Of a stretch of DNA of 64,000 bases, positions 35,401 through 46,276 are shown in pieces (position 1 is the first letter of the stretch; every line of letters begins with the position of its first letter). The position numbers and the translations under genes were made by a program. The stretch is from NCBI GenBank assembly GCA_963576565.1, contig OY755044.1, positions 40,073,235 through 40,137,234 of the forward strand, read 5' to 3'. This stretch comes from Aspidapion aeneum. Its lineage: Eukaryota > Arthropoda > Insecta > Coleoptera > Brentidae. Under the pieces are notes generated by a model. That model did not search any database. It saw only the letters and a list, made by a program, of their open reading frames with translations, and had not been told where the DNA came from.

Positions 35401-36375
35401 TGTAACGTGTCATTTTTACGTTTAAGGCAACGTTACATATTTGTTTATTTAGGTAAATAATCAAGGCTCTTCGACTCGTCTTTTTGTGCACAAATTAAGG
35501 GTATTTTATAGAGCTAGGTTTGGAGGTTATATAGTGTCCAAAAAGTTACCTTATAAAGGAGACATTCCATCGAATTACTGTGAACACTACGCACATCGCA
35601 TTATCTGGACATCGTAATTGGAATTTAAGATCACAGGTTTCGGGGAAAAATCACATTAAAACTTTTGATTGTTTTGTTTATCTGTAAAATTTTGTAATTT
35701 TCTTTGACGTTCACGGAGATAAACAGCTGTTCTGCTGGGGCATGGCGGCGTTGCCGCATCACAAATGGTTTCAGTAACAGGAAGGAAACATTTAGATGAA
35801 CATTTCATTCGCTTATGTTTATTTTCGAGGATATTGGAAAAATAATTTCTCTTCCGAACCTCATATCCTCCACGGATTAGCTAGTTTTGATAGCACGAAA
35901 ACATAGTTAGGTCCACGGGTCGACCAGGAACAACCGAGGCTCCGCCCACTTTGATATCTTTATTAATTTGATAGGGAAAGGATAAAATAAATACGAGTTA
36001 TGCACTTTTATAAATGGGAGATAAACGAGGGATAAAAACCAGGACTAAAAGAATAAACAAAATCGTATTTTTATATTATATAAATTTATATATAATCATA
36101 GTTATATAAAGTTAATAACTAGCTCAGTTAGTCGGATTGAAGGGCTTTGTAGGGCTAGCTAGTGGTGAGCAAACTTAACATCTGAACACTCTTGTGCCGA
36201 GTTTAAGCAGTAGTTCAATGTGTATTTTTAGGTTCAAGTTCAGAAACAACTTTATTAATGTAGAAATATTTTACAAGAATGGCGTCAAACCATATGAATC
36301 TTAGAGAAAACATATATAAAGAGCAAAGGAAACTTTTGACTAAAACTGTAACTAAAATACAACTAAATTCTACAT

Positions 36376-36725
36376 TTAGTATAGCTTTACCCATATGGGA
36401 ATTGGTTGAATGTTCGAATATTCCTGGGTTTGCTGCATGCTCTGATCTCCACTAATTGATTTTACAGTTGATGGTTTCAATGCTGAGCTTCTTATAGTCC
36501 TGCTGGTTATTTTCCTCCTACTTGCTATGTTGGCGGGGGTCCGGTAGGCAAATGTTCGGTCTATGTATGGAGGGTGTCTCGACGTCCTTGTTATAAAAAT
36601 TTCAACCGTGGAAATAGATCCGACAACACCTCTGGTCGGTCGAGACGTCTTTCGCATGAAAAAGTCAACAAACCCACCGAACTGTAGCAATAGGGATCTC
36701 CAGTCCAATAGTTCCCACTCTTATG
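36376..36725 (-). pseudogene. Antisense last-exon-like frame in U3 of the 3' LTR
   Basis: The minus-strand frame reads LLDWRSLLLQFGGFVDFFMR at its start, then the same Arg/Ser/Thr-rich tail as in the 5' LTR, ending VKLY-stop at 36376. It looks like the final exon of a gene running opposite to the retrotransposon. Its 5' boundary is uncertain. No protein family is recognised. Confidence 0.45.
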
Positions 36726-37388
36726 TTACACTTTTGTGTTTTTAGTTAGGAATAGTAGCATAGGGAATAAGTAAAAAATGTAAGGAAACGCAGCTCAAAA
36801 AACACTTTGACTTACCCTTGGATGAAAGGAACTTGGTACATGGACAACTGCACAGTCGAATCCAAATAATTCCAATCAAAGTAGTAGCAGTAGTACATCA
36901 AAGCAATCCATAAAATGTTTATAAATAATAAAAAACACGCATGTAATTTCACTTGGCGATCAATATATATCACTGGTATGGAGAGTACCCCAAATATTCG
37001 CATGAGATCCGTATAGCAAGACGGACTTTGGAGCACTGCTATATGTAGCAATACAGCAGTAAAGGTATGTATAAAATTAGGGAAAAAAAAACTTAAATTA
37101 AAAAAGGATGGAAAATGGATATACTCAAGGTAGAAAAGCAAAAATAATAAAGTAAAGTCAATGCATTCTTGAGCATATAATTCACCGCGCAAATTCAAAT
37201 TTTTACCCTTTTTGTAGGCAAGGCATATCTTAGTAACTAAATTAGGTTAAACCAAGAAATAAAAATAACTTTAAGTATAAAGTTTTAGCATAACTCTAGC
37301 AAAAAAAAGAAAATAAAAAGCATTCTAATTTAGATAAATGTCTCTAAATTTTATATCTTAAAACCAAACGCCGGGACGAAGTAACCTC
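36633..37388. other. 756-bp segment present only in the 3' LTR
   Basis: Flanked by ACCTC at 36628-36632 and 37384-37388; the 5' LTR has a single ACCTC at 22004-22008. This is either a deletion between short direct repeats in the 5' LTR or an insertion with a 5-bp duplication in the 3' LTR. Because the antisense reading frame runs across the left junction, deletion from the 5' LTR is the better reading. Confidence 0.7.
36816..37038 (-). pseudogene. Antisense exon-like frame with two hydrophobic segments, in 3' LTR only
   Basis: On the minus strand a TACATATAG acceptor (to 37039) and a CCAAGG|GTAAGT donor (36815) bound a 223-bp open stretch. It encodes hydrophobic, membrane-like sequence (LMRIFGVLSIPVIYIDRQ, then ACFLLFINILWIALMYYCYY) ending YQVPFIQG. 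Good splice signals on both sides and a membrane-protein composition suggest a captured host exon with its introns. Phase joining to the frame at 36725 is not convincingly resolved. Function unknown. Confidence 0.45.
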
Positions 37389-39540
37389 AATGTGCGATTT
37401 ACGTATTTTCAATATCCCCTTGGTCGATGCTGCCCCCTATATACCGGTACGAAAGTATTAATGTATTTCCTCATTGGTTAGTTTGAAAACCGCGGGTTGT
37501 TTTCTCCAGGCTCGTAAACCGGAGTTAGTGATTTTTCGGCGATAGCATTTTTTTATAAATGCGTTTGCATTCTTATTTGAATTTAACCGGGAAAATTTGG
37601 TTGGTACTGTGTGTACTGTCCCCACCAGATCTACGAACGGTTTCCGGCGGCTTCATTTTTTTTGTGTTCTCGACGGAGTGCCTTGTCTCTTTCCTAACGA
37701 ATTTTGGCTGGGCTGGTGGCCGTCTATTGGTGTCGCCATTGTTTTTGTGGTTATTGGCAATTATTGGCACTGCAGTAGTTGCGGATTATACCAAAGACGG
37801 TTTACTGTGAGCCGTCGTGTTGAGGCGAATCTAAGTGACGCTCACACCCTCGGAGAGGGATTTAAGGCAGCCTACGCCATTTCTACGGGAAATAAGAGCG
37901 GTAAGTTCGATTTTTTTTACTATTTTTTTTTAAATTCTTCAAGACAATATTTGCCTCCCAAATTGTAATTGTTTTTCGTGTAAAATGTACTTTTTCGACA
38001 AGAGACGTGGGGAATTTTTGGAGTTTTTTTTTTATTTTTTTTTAAAACCACGTTTTGGATAAAAACTATATATTGTTTTTCTCCTTTCTCTACAGCCGTG
38101 TCCATTCCATCGAAGGGACAGTTGTGCTGGACGCTGGTGTGAAGCCGGGTGTAGCACTGTAACCCTGGGAAAGGTACGTTAGGATTATTTTAGTTCATCT
38201 GTTTAAATCTACTTTATTTTATTGAGTCGACATGGGGTTCTCGATTTGAGTTACTCGGTGTAGGGGAACTTCGTGCAAAATAGACGAATTCCAGGAAACT
38301 GAAACATTTCATTTTCCACAGGGTTTTTACGCTCGGGCAAGATCCAACCACATTTTTGAACTGTGATGTGCTAGGGGATCACCAGGGAAGGCGCGAGCAG
38401 GACAGGGACCCATAGTTGCCAGGAAGATGTTTGGGGACTTCCAGGTTTACAAATCAAAACACCCTCTTCTTTAATCATAAAATAATCAAGGACCAAGGTA
38501 GGAGTTTTCTTCAATTTCACGCAAGCAACCATTTTTTAGATATCATTTCTTTTCACAAATTTTATAGTATAATTTAACATTTCGTGTAAACGCAAGGTAA
38601 AGGTATGACTTCATAACCAAGATTTTGCGGCATATTTACTAAGTTGACTTGTTTTCCTTCATTTCATTCATTTAAGACAATTTCTCTTGTGAAATTTGGA
38701 GTGCCTTGCTATTTTGGCCCGAACTTGTTTAATTTTTTTTATTTAGCATATTTCATGTTTCCATTCTTAATTTTCCTTTTTTTTTTAACCCACATTTGAA
38801 ATATACAAGATGAACTAAATCTTTGTGTTATTTGTACAATCCAATGAACCAACTTTGCAGAGAAAAAAGAGAGATGAGGTTATATTTTTTTTTGCGGTTT
38901 CCTTACATTGTTTTGCCTCATGGGGTAGATCTCGGACTGGGTTGCTGTCTGTCTCATTCTACCTAACGTAGAATGATGACAGCAGATATTTGGTCCAGAT
39001 CTCCCCTATGATGGAACGATTTTGGAAGTATATTTTTTTTACAATCATTTATATAACTGAGTCTCACACTACTAACTCAGATGTAGGTACACTATGACCT
39101 GTTAAAGGAGTCCATCTACCCGTAACGTGCCTCTAGTTTTGTCATCTTAATTCAATCTATTACAGTTTTATTTTGTCGATGAGTCAATTTTTTTTTGGTT
39201 TTTTTAATTGGACAAATACACTGGAAGCCTCGGAAGTAGGTAGAGTTTCATTGTTTGGCTACAACGTTTGAGTTGAACTGTATTTTATATAAGATCTTCT
39301 TTGTAAAACATTGGTATTAAAACACTGTGGCGCACTTAAAATTTTCTTATTTCTGAACCCCCCCTTCTCCACTGTATAAATGTTACCGGGCATATCAATG
39401 TTTTACCTAGCTGGAAAATACAGCTCTGCTTCCAGATATTTGTTTAATTATTCAGTAATTTTTTTTTAGTGTCCCAAATTGGCAAATTGTTCTATTTACA
39501 GTGTCACAAAATGTCACCCAACGCATTTTAATTGGCCACA

Positions 39541-40532
39541 ATAATTTTTATGAATCCAACGGACAAAAAATTAATATTTGCTTAGAAAATAACGGAAGGT
39601 TAAGCAAGGCCAACAAAAAAATACAGGCAACGGCCCTGAAAAAATCAGCTGTTGTTGGGGGCTCAATTTTACATTATTATCTTATAGGCGGATTGTGATA
39701 TTTTTAAAACGGCATCACAGATTTTCTCTTTCTCTTTCTGAAATATGAAATATTCCCAGATACTATACGGATATTCCACCAAACTTTTGTTAAGATGAAA
39801 GATGGTTAAAAGATTAAAATCTTCAAGAATTAGCATTACTTATTTTAAATTCAAATTGCCCGCCATGCACCGCACGCCAACTGTTATATTTGACATGGAT
39901 CTGACTTTGTCATTGGTTGTCATGGCATTTATTTATTTGCTTGTTATGTAAAACTTATTCGATATTTTAATAATATTTTACAATAAAGTTAATTTAAAAT
40001 CCAAAAATACCAGTGTCAATGTTTTTAAAACAAAATTGCACTACAAAAAAACTAATTTTTTGATGTTGTAATTTTTGTAAACACATTTAAAAGTTGCCGA
40101 ATATAAACAAATAGGTGTAGCTCTGAAAAATTAATTACTTTACATTAAAAAAAATAGTAAAAACAATCTCAAAACCGGCTTAAAAAAAAACAAATATTCG
40201 TCAACCTTCCAACTTTAATATTTTAAACAAAATCAGCTGTGGCGTGACGTGACCATCAAAAAGTAATTCAGCCTCTGTTGTGACGTCAACAAAGTTGTAG
40301 ATCGTGGCCCGTCCGTTTTGATAGCCCTGGGTTACGTTACGAACTGTCTAGTGTTGCAAGTCCACAACATAACCAAAAAATATGAGTTTGAGTGATTTTG
40401 ATTGGTTTGTCGCGTCTATATTTCTTTAAAATATGTAATACATACAGGGTCTCTAGTTCACTCTTTCCTAAATTATAAACGCTATATTCCACATTTATAA
40501 AAAATTTCTTACTTCTATTTTTATGATTTCAG
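39541..40532. other. Right flank of the LTR element, intron
   Basis: Begins with the ATAA duplicate. AT-rich, no recognised gene, ends with TTATGATTTCAG before the next exon. Confidence 0.5.
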
Positions 40533-40733
40533 CATTCCCCAAGTGTTCCAAGCACGCGCACAGTATCGCGAACAAGCTCAATTTGCCTCAGTGGTGGCGC
40601 CCTCATTGAGCACGCGTCCAGAACTGCTGGTGAGGACGTGGAGTTGGCCGTGATGGGAGGAGGTCGAATAAGGCCAGGTTTGCTAAGGGTCCCTTCCGTA
40701 AGCAATCAGGATATCGCTGCCAATAATAACGAT
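40533..40733 (+). CDS. Ca-alpha1T: Likely T-type calcium channel exon: distal I-II linker
   Basis: TTATGATTTCAG and GTAAGT bound a 201-bp stretch in which only one frame is open. It starts HSPSVPSTRTVSRTSSICLS and ends SVSNQDIAANNND. The open frame begins in phase 0, exactly what the exon ending at 10010 requires; the other two frames have stops. The composition (Ser, Arg, Gly, low complexity, no transmembrane segment) suits the long, poorly conserved cytoplasmic I-II linker. I do not recognise a conserved motif in it, so the gene assignment rests on phase, strand, splice signals and position. Confidence 0.65.
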
Positions 40734-41474
40734 GTAAGTTGGTAAATTAACATAGAAATTGTCGGAAAATCGGCTGGTCACACCCAGAAAGAAACTCATT
40801 GAAACCAGATGAGTTCTCCCTTTGAGCCAAATGTGTTTGGTTTCTTAGCCCTAATGAACTATTTCGTAATAACAAATGATTGCAGTCATTAAACACACAT
40901 TTAAAATATGACTTATTAAAAACAAATGATTGATTGAGTGCACACCACAAGACAGCATTTTCGTTCTATACCTACGTATGGTATCAGATCAACAATATAT
41001 CAACCTAGAAAATATTTTCGTATCTTTTCTTTTAACGTTTTTTTTTGTAATTTTAACTGGATGTGAAGGAAATGCTGTTTTGTAAAAACAAAGAGAAAAG
41101 TACGAGGGCTCACATTATATTTTGCATATAGGAACATAGAAGGCGACACTGATCGAATGTCGTTATTAAAACTTAACCTCAATCTTTAACTAACCTAAAT
41201 TCAAAACGTCAGTGCGATACATTTTGTTTTATAGTTGTTAGCTCCCGCTAAATTTCGCGGTTGTTTTTACTTTTAAAACCACACAATTGAATGACGGACC
41301 GAGTACATTCTTTCGCGCATTTTGACATGCGCACCAAGAATCAGAGAGATCCTTTCTACCGCCTCGAGAAAAATGGCGTGTCAATTTCTTTCTCCAACTA
41401 TTACAATTTTCTACACTTGAAAGTGCTCGATTTTGGTGTACTGAAGCATAGAACTAGAAACTTCAGCCCTTCAG
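40734..41474. other. Intron, no gene seen
   Basis: AT-rich sequence without recognisable repeats, between a likely exon and a tentative one. Confidence 0.45.
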
Positions 41475-41540
41475 CAACGTGGTGCCATCATTAGATCCGG
41501 AAAGAGGCCCCTGGAACGTGGAGAAATTGGCTGCAAACTA
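41475..41540 (+). CDS. Tentative small linker exon of the channel gene
   Basis: A 66-bp stretch lies between CCCTTCAG and GTGAGT. The frame in phase 0 (matching the end of the exon at 40733) is open and reads QRGAIIRSGKRPLERGEIGC plus two residues. A shifted frame is also open, the acceptor tract is weak and no family motif is recognised, so this is only a candidate. Confidence 0.3.
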
Positions 41541-41608
41541 GTGAGTACTTTGTTTCTGATTTCCGTTGTGTGGTAACAGCAATTAACCTATGGACCTTAA
41601 TTATATAC

Positions 41609-42951
41609 GGGGTACGGGTAGACCTCGTCAGATGTCTATCAGGGGAAATGAATCGACCCCTGCCCCTGTAGATTCCAGGTACTCACCGACCCGGAGAGTT
41701 AGCACCTGTTTAGGGTCCCTTTCCCAGGGTTACGGGAGAAGACCACATCGATATGAAAGGCGGAGAGAATGGACCTCGGTACGGTGATCATAGCGTAGGT
41801 GGCAACCCTTTCTTTTAGGGATAGTATAAAAGACAGCTGTTGCCTTACAGTATGGCGTTGGCTCGTCAAAGGCTAGAGGAGAAAAACCTTGATTAAAAAT
41901 CCTGGCCCTCCAAGTAGGGGGTTGAGGCATTAGACTGGTTCTCTAATACTTGTAAAACAAAGCAATTACCAAAAAGCCTAAACAAAGCCTCGGAGCAATA
42001 GATGGAAATTCTCAAAGACGAAAAAAGCAAAGACAAAGGACTATGAATATAGCTACATGGAACGTAAAGGGAGTGAATCAAAAGTTGGACCTTATTGCAA
42101 CAGAAGCGCAGAATTGTAAGATCGATATCATTGCACTTACAGAGACAAAAAGGAAAGGAACAGGTACGAATAGTGTCGGCAATTTCGTCCATATATTCAC
42201 TGGAGTCCCAAAAGAAAGAAGAGCAGCCAGAGGGGTATCCTTATTAATAAAGAAAAACCTAAAAAATAAGATTACCGACTACGATTGCATTAGTGAAAAC
42301 ATACTTCGAGTGAACATGAAGATGCTTGGTCATAATATAAGCATAATAGCAGTCTACGCACCATCAGATGACGAAAAAGTAGCTACAAAACAACTGTTCT
42401 TTGACCAACTTGATGAGACTATCACCAAAATCGGTAACACCAGAGAAATAATTATGCTTGGCGATTTTAATAGCTGAACTGGTAGACAAACCCAGAGCAA
42501 AGTGATAGGACCATTTGAAGAAGAACTAACAAATGATAATGGCTTGAGACTGATACAATTGTGTGAAACCCACAACCTAAAAATAAATAATGGTTTTTTT
42601 AGGCATAAGGATATTCATCGATATACCTGGATTCAGCCAACAAGAAATCTTAAATCAATCATTGACTATGCTATAGGTGGACAACACTCGCAATTAAAGT
42701 GGTATGATGTGCGAGCACTTCGTGGTATTACCTGTGGATCTGACCACCATCTGGTAAAAGCAAAAATATTATTCCCTTTCAGAAAAACACATATGGACGA
42801 AAGTATTAAAGAAAATGAAAACCTAGAATGCATCGAAGACAATCAAAAATACAACTTTATAAGTCTAGAAATCGAAAGTACTCAAAGATTGTATCAGAAC
42901 CTATTAGATAAAAAATTAATAAACACAGAACACTCATTTGAAGAGATATAT
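41609..42951 (+). mobile_element. RTE-like LINE, outer copy, 5' part
   Basis: Similarity to the antisense copy (42952-46276) begins at GGGGTACGGGTAGACCTCGT (about 41609) and runs through the 5' leader and endonuclease. At 42951 it is interrupted by the antisense copy and resumes at 47017. The 12-bp sequence GAAGAGATATAT is at 42940-42951 and again at 47017-47028. Confidence 0.9.
42043..42951 (+). pseudogene. Endonuclease domain of outer RTE-like LINE, one stop
   Basis: Starts MNIATWNVKGVNQKLDLI, followed by IDIIALTETKRKG and IIMLGDFNS, the metal-binding and catalytic blocks of the AP-type endonuclease. A TGA at 42475 (Arg expected from the sister copy) splits the frame. The second half has SIIDYAIGG, CGSDHHLVKAKILFPFRK. 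The same frame would continue at 47017 past the inserted copy. Confidence 0.88.
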
Positions 42952-42978
42952 TTATTATTTTTTTATTATTACGTCGGT

Positions 42979-44467
42979 TTAGAACGTTTTTCTACGTTGT
43001 TCGACGCCTATTCTCCACCTCCTTCGATCCTGACAATCATCTTCTGTCAGATTTTTTTGACTCATTGATCTTTGGATTGACTGTTGCCATTCTAGTTTAG
43101 GACGCCCTCTTTTTCTGCGCCCTATTGGTTGCCATTCTAGGACCTGCTTTGGTAATCTTTCGTCGTTCATCCGTTGTACATGGCCGTACCATATCAGTTG
43201 TCTTTTAGTGGTGTCATCCGTTATGCTCCCTTCGATTCCCATTCTTTCTTTTATGATCTCATTTCTTATGTGATCTGTTCTAGATATTCTCATTGATCTT
43301 CTTATTGCATCCATTTCGACACATTCCATTTTTATTTTGTATTTTTCTGTTACGCGACAAGTCTCTATTCCATACAACAGCGTGCTTTTCACCATTGTTT
43401 CATATATGTTAAATTTTACATTCTTTTTTATCTCTCTGCTCCATAAAATACTGTTAAGACATCCAATAACCTTTTTTGCTTTTACTATTTTTTTTTTCCA
43501 GTTCTTTACAGTCTGTTCCTGTCTTATCAAATGTGACACCCAAGTATACATACTCATTGCATGGAGATATTGTTTGTCCATTGTCTAGTTCTAACTCACT
43601 GGATTCGTTTTCAATACATAAGTACTGTGTCTTGTCCACGTTCACTGTTAGTCCCCACTTTTGGTATTCTTCCGTTAACTTTCTCATCATATACTCCATG
43701 TCCTCTTTATCATTAGCTACAATTACTTGGTCGTCAGCAAACTGTAGTGTGTATATGGTAAATCGGTCGTTAAGTTGTATTCCCATGCCGTGCACTTTCC
43801 GTTTCCAGTTTTTTAGAGCTACTGCGATATATATTTTAAAAAGAGTTGGAGAAATACAACATCCCTGTCTGAAGCCTTTTGTTACCAGGAATTCTTTTGA
43901 AAGTCGATTTCCAATTTTATTTTTAGATTTTGACCCTTTGTATAGTTCTTTTATCGCTTTTATGTATGTATGATTGATATTAGTCTGCTCTAGCACTGGC
44001 CATAGTTTTTCTACTGGAACGGTATCATATGCTTTTTGTAGGTCCACAAAGGTAACATGAGTCTCTATATTTCTGGCGCTCCTTTTCTCAATTACTTGTT
44101 TAAGACAAAAAACATTATCACTACAAGATCTGCCTGCACGAAACCCACTTTGCTCTTCTTCTTCTTGTTGATGAAAATCCTTCTCTATTAGATCTCTAAG
44201 AATCCTACCGTACAATCTACTGAGATTACTAGTTACTGAAATTCCTCTGTAATTGTTGCAATCTAGCTTGTTTCCTTTCTTATGTATTGAGGATATGAAT
44301 GCAATTTTCCAATCATCAGGTACTGGATGTCCGTTTATGCATTGATTGATAATATATGTGAGATTTTCAATTAGTTTCTCTGATCCATATTTGAGCATTT
44401 CAGCATATATTCCTCCAGGTCCGCTAGCTTTTCCGGATTTAAGCTTTTTATTACTATTTTTTATCAT
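42979..44467 (-). pseudogene. Reverse transcriptase and C-terminal domain of inner RTE-like LINE
   Basis: RT motifs in order: SGPGGIYAEMLK, NYRGISVTSNLSRLYGRI, SGFRAGRSCSDNVF, HVTFVDLQKAYDTVP (motif A), GFRQGCCISPTLF (motif B), LQFADDQVIVAND (motif C). A frameshift near 43500 moves the tail to 43581-42979, where LIWYGHVQRMNDERLPKQV and RKRGRPKLEW are found. The same tail is in the fragment at 2692-3300. Confidence 0.9.
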
Positions 44468-45212
44468 TTCTTTCGATGATTACTTCCTCTCCGTGTACTT
44501 CTATGTCTCTCCTCGGAGAGGCTGCCAGATATTCGAGTCTCGTTTCCTGCAGCAGTCCCTTGTAGTGTTCTGTCCATTGTTCTGGTTTGATGATCTGGAT
44601 GTTTACTTTTTCTTTTGTTGGGTTTTTTACTGTAGAAATGAATTTCCATACTTCAGAACTCTGCCTACCTCCTACGTGTGTATTGATATCGTGGCATTTG
44701 CGCTCGAACAGTTCATTTTTTCTGTGTGTATCAAATTTCTTAGCTGTCTTTTGGTTTCCCTGTAGATTTCTAGGTCTCTTTGTTCTTTAGTACTGAGCCA
44801 TTTCAAGTATGTGCGTTTTTTCTCTTTGACCATTTCCTGTATTTTTTCCGTCCACCACATCTTCCTGCTATTTCTATTATCTTGGTATCCAATAGCTTCG
44901 ATGCTTGCGTCCTTCAAGTTTTTTATTATGTTTGTATATATATCTCTTCAAATGAGTGTTCTGTGTTTATTAATTTTTTATCTAATCGGTTCTGATACAA
45001 TCTTTGAGTACTTTCGATTTCTAGACTCCTAAAGTTGTATTTTTGATTGTCTTCGATGCATTCTAGGTTTTCATTTTCTTCAATACTTTCGTCCTTATGT
45101 GTTTTTCTAAAAGGGAATAATATTTTTGCTTTTACCAGATGGTGGTCAGATCCACAGGTAATACCACGAAGTGCTCGTACATCATACCACTTTAATTGCG
45201 AGTGTTGTCCAC

Positions 45213-45890
45213 CTATAGCATAGTCAATGATTGATTTAAGATTTCTTGTTGGCTGAATCCAGGTATATCGATGAATATCCTTATGCCTAAAAAACCATTA
45301 TTTATTTTTAGGTTGTGGGTTTCACACAATTGCATCAGTCTCAAGCCATTATCATTTGTTACTTCTTCTCCAAATGGTCCTATCACTTTGCTCTGGGTTT
45401 GTCTACCAGTTCGGCTATTAAAATCGCCAAGCATAATTATTTCTCTGGTATTACCGATTTTGGTGATAGTCTCATCAAGTTGGTCAAAGAACAGTTGTTT
45501 TTTAGCTACTTTTTCGTCATCTGATGGTGCGTAGACTGCTATTATGCTTATATTATGACCAAGCATCTTCATGTTCACTCGAAGTATGTTTTCACTAATG
45601 CAATCGTAGTCGGTAATGTTATTTTTTAGGTTTTTCTTTATTAACAAGGCTACCCTTCTGGCTGCTCTTCTTTCTTTTGGGACTCCAGTGCATTTATGGA
45701 CGAAATTGCCGACATTATTCGTACCTGTTCCTTTCTTTTTTGTCTCTGTAAGTGCAATGATACCGATCTTACAATTCTGCACTTCGGTTGCAATAAGGTC
45801 CAACTTTTGATTCACTCCCTGTACGTTCCATGTAGCTATATTCATAGTCCTTTGTCTTTGCTTTTTTCGTCTTCGAGAGTTTCCATCCAT
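45213..45890 (-). pseudogene. Endonuclease domain of inner RTE-like LINE
   Basis: A 225-codon frame starting MDGNSRRRKKQRQR, then NIATWNVQGVNQKLDL, LTETKKKGTG, VYAPSDDEKVAKKQ and MLGDFNSRTGRQ; this last block is intact here but stopped in the outer copy. The frame is lost at the T run near 45290, so the final third of the domain is out of frame. Confidence 0.88.
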
Positions 45891-46276
45891 TACTCCGAGG
45901 CTTTGTTTAGGCTTTTTGGTAATTGCTTTGTTTTACAAGTATTAGAGAACCAGTCTAATGCCTCAACCCCCTACTTGGAGGGCCAGGATTTTTAATCAAG
46001 GTTTTTCTCCCTTTGACGAGCCAACGCCATACTGTAAGGCAACAGCTGTCTTTTATACTATCCCTAAAAGAAAGGGTTGCCACCTACGCTATGATCACCG
46101 TACCGAGGTCCATTCTCTCCGCATTTCATGTCGATGTGGTCTTCTCCCGTAACCCTGGGAAAGGGACCCTAGACAGGTGCTAACTCTCCGGGTCGGAGAG
46201 TACCTGGAATCTACGGAGGGCAGGGGTCGATTCATTTCCCCTAATAGACATCTGACGAGGTCTACCCGTACCCCCC

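Larger units (their letters stand above)
20801..39540 (+). mobile_element. Ty3/Gypsy-type LTR retrotransposon with giant LTRs (18.7 kb)
   Basis: Both LTRs start TGTAACG and end GGCCACA. The element is flanked by ATAA (20797-20800 and 39541-39544). A TGGCGCCC primer binding site follows the 5' LTR, and a G-rich polypurine tract abuts the 3' LTR. The order LTR, leader (5.3 kb), gag, protease-RT-RNase H-integrase, LTR is that of Ty3/Gypsy. The LTRs are several kilobases long, far above the usual few hundred bases. The two LTRs remain very similar, but gag has frameshifts and integrase a deletion, so this copy can only move in trans, if at all. It sits within the calcium-channel intron in the same orientation as the gene. 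Confidence 0.93.
35401..39540 (+). repeat. 3' LTR (4140 bp)
   Basis: Begins TGTAACGTGTC directly after the polypurine tract and ends GGCCACA before ATAA. It lacks the LINE of the 5' LTR but has 756 bp (36633-37388) that the 5' LTR lacks. The CTATATACC box is at 37437-37445. There are scattered single-base differences from the 5' LTR. Confidence 0.92.
10011..40532 (+). other. 30.5-kb intron of the calcium channel gene
   Basis: From the GTTAGT donor at 10011 to the TTTCAG acceptor at 40527-40532 no further channel exon is seen. About 18.7 kb of it is one LTR retrotransposon and much of the rest is small DNA elements and LINE fragments. Phase arithmetic (0 on both sides) allows the two exons to be joined directly, but a phase-0 exon missed between them cannot be excluded. 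Confidence 0.65.
42952..46276 (-). mobile_element. RTE-like LINE, inner antisense copy
   Basis: Runs right to left from a 5' leader (46276) through endonuclease (45890-45213) and reverse transcriptase (44467-43454) to a short C-terminal domain and an A/T-rich TAATAATAAAA-type tail near 42952-42968. It lies inside the outer copy of its own family. Frameshifts near 45290 (one base lost in a T run) and 44468 (two bases lost) show it is also dead. Both copies share the same gene order and about the same age of decay. Confidence 0.9.

Noticed and set aside
20801..39540. Segmental duplication instead of LTRs
   Set aside because: Primer binding site, polypurine tract, TG/CA-type ends and ATAA duplication all stand at the exact borders.
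44346..45032. Plus-strand frames opposite the inner LINE
   Set aside because: Shadow frames of the reverse transcriptase on the minus strand.
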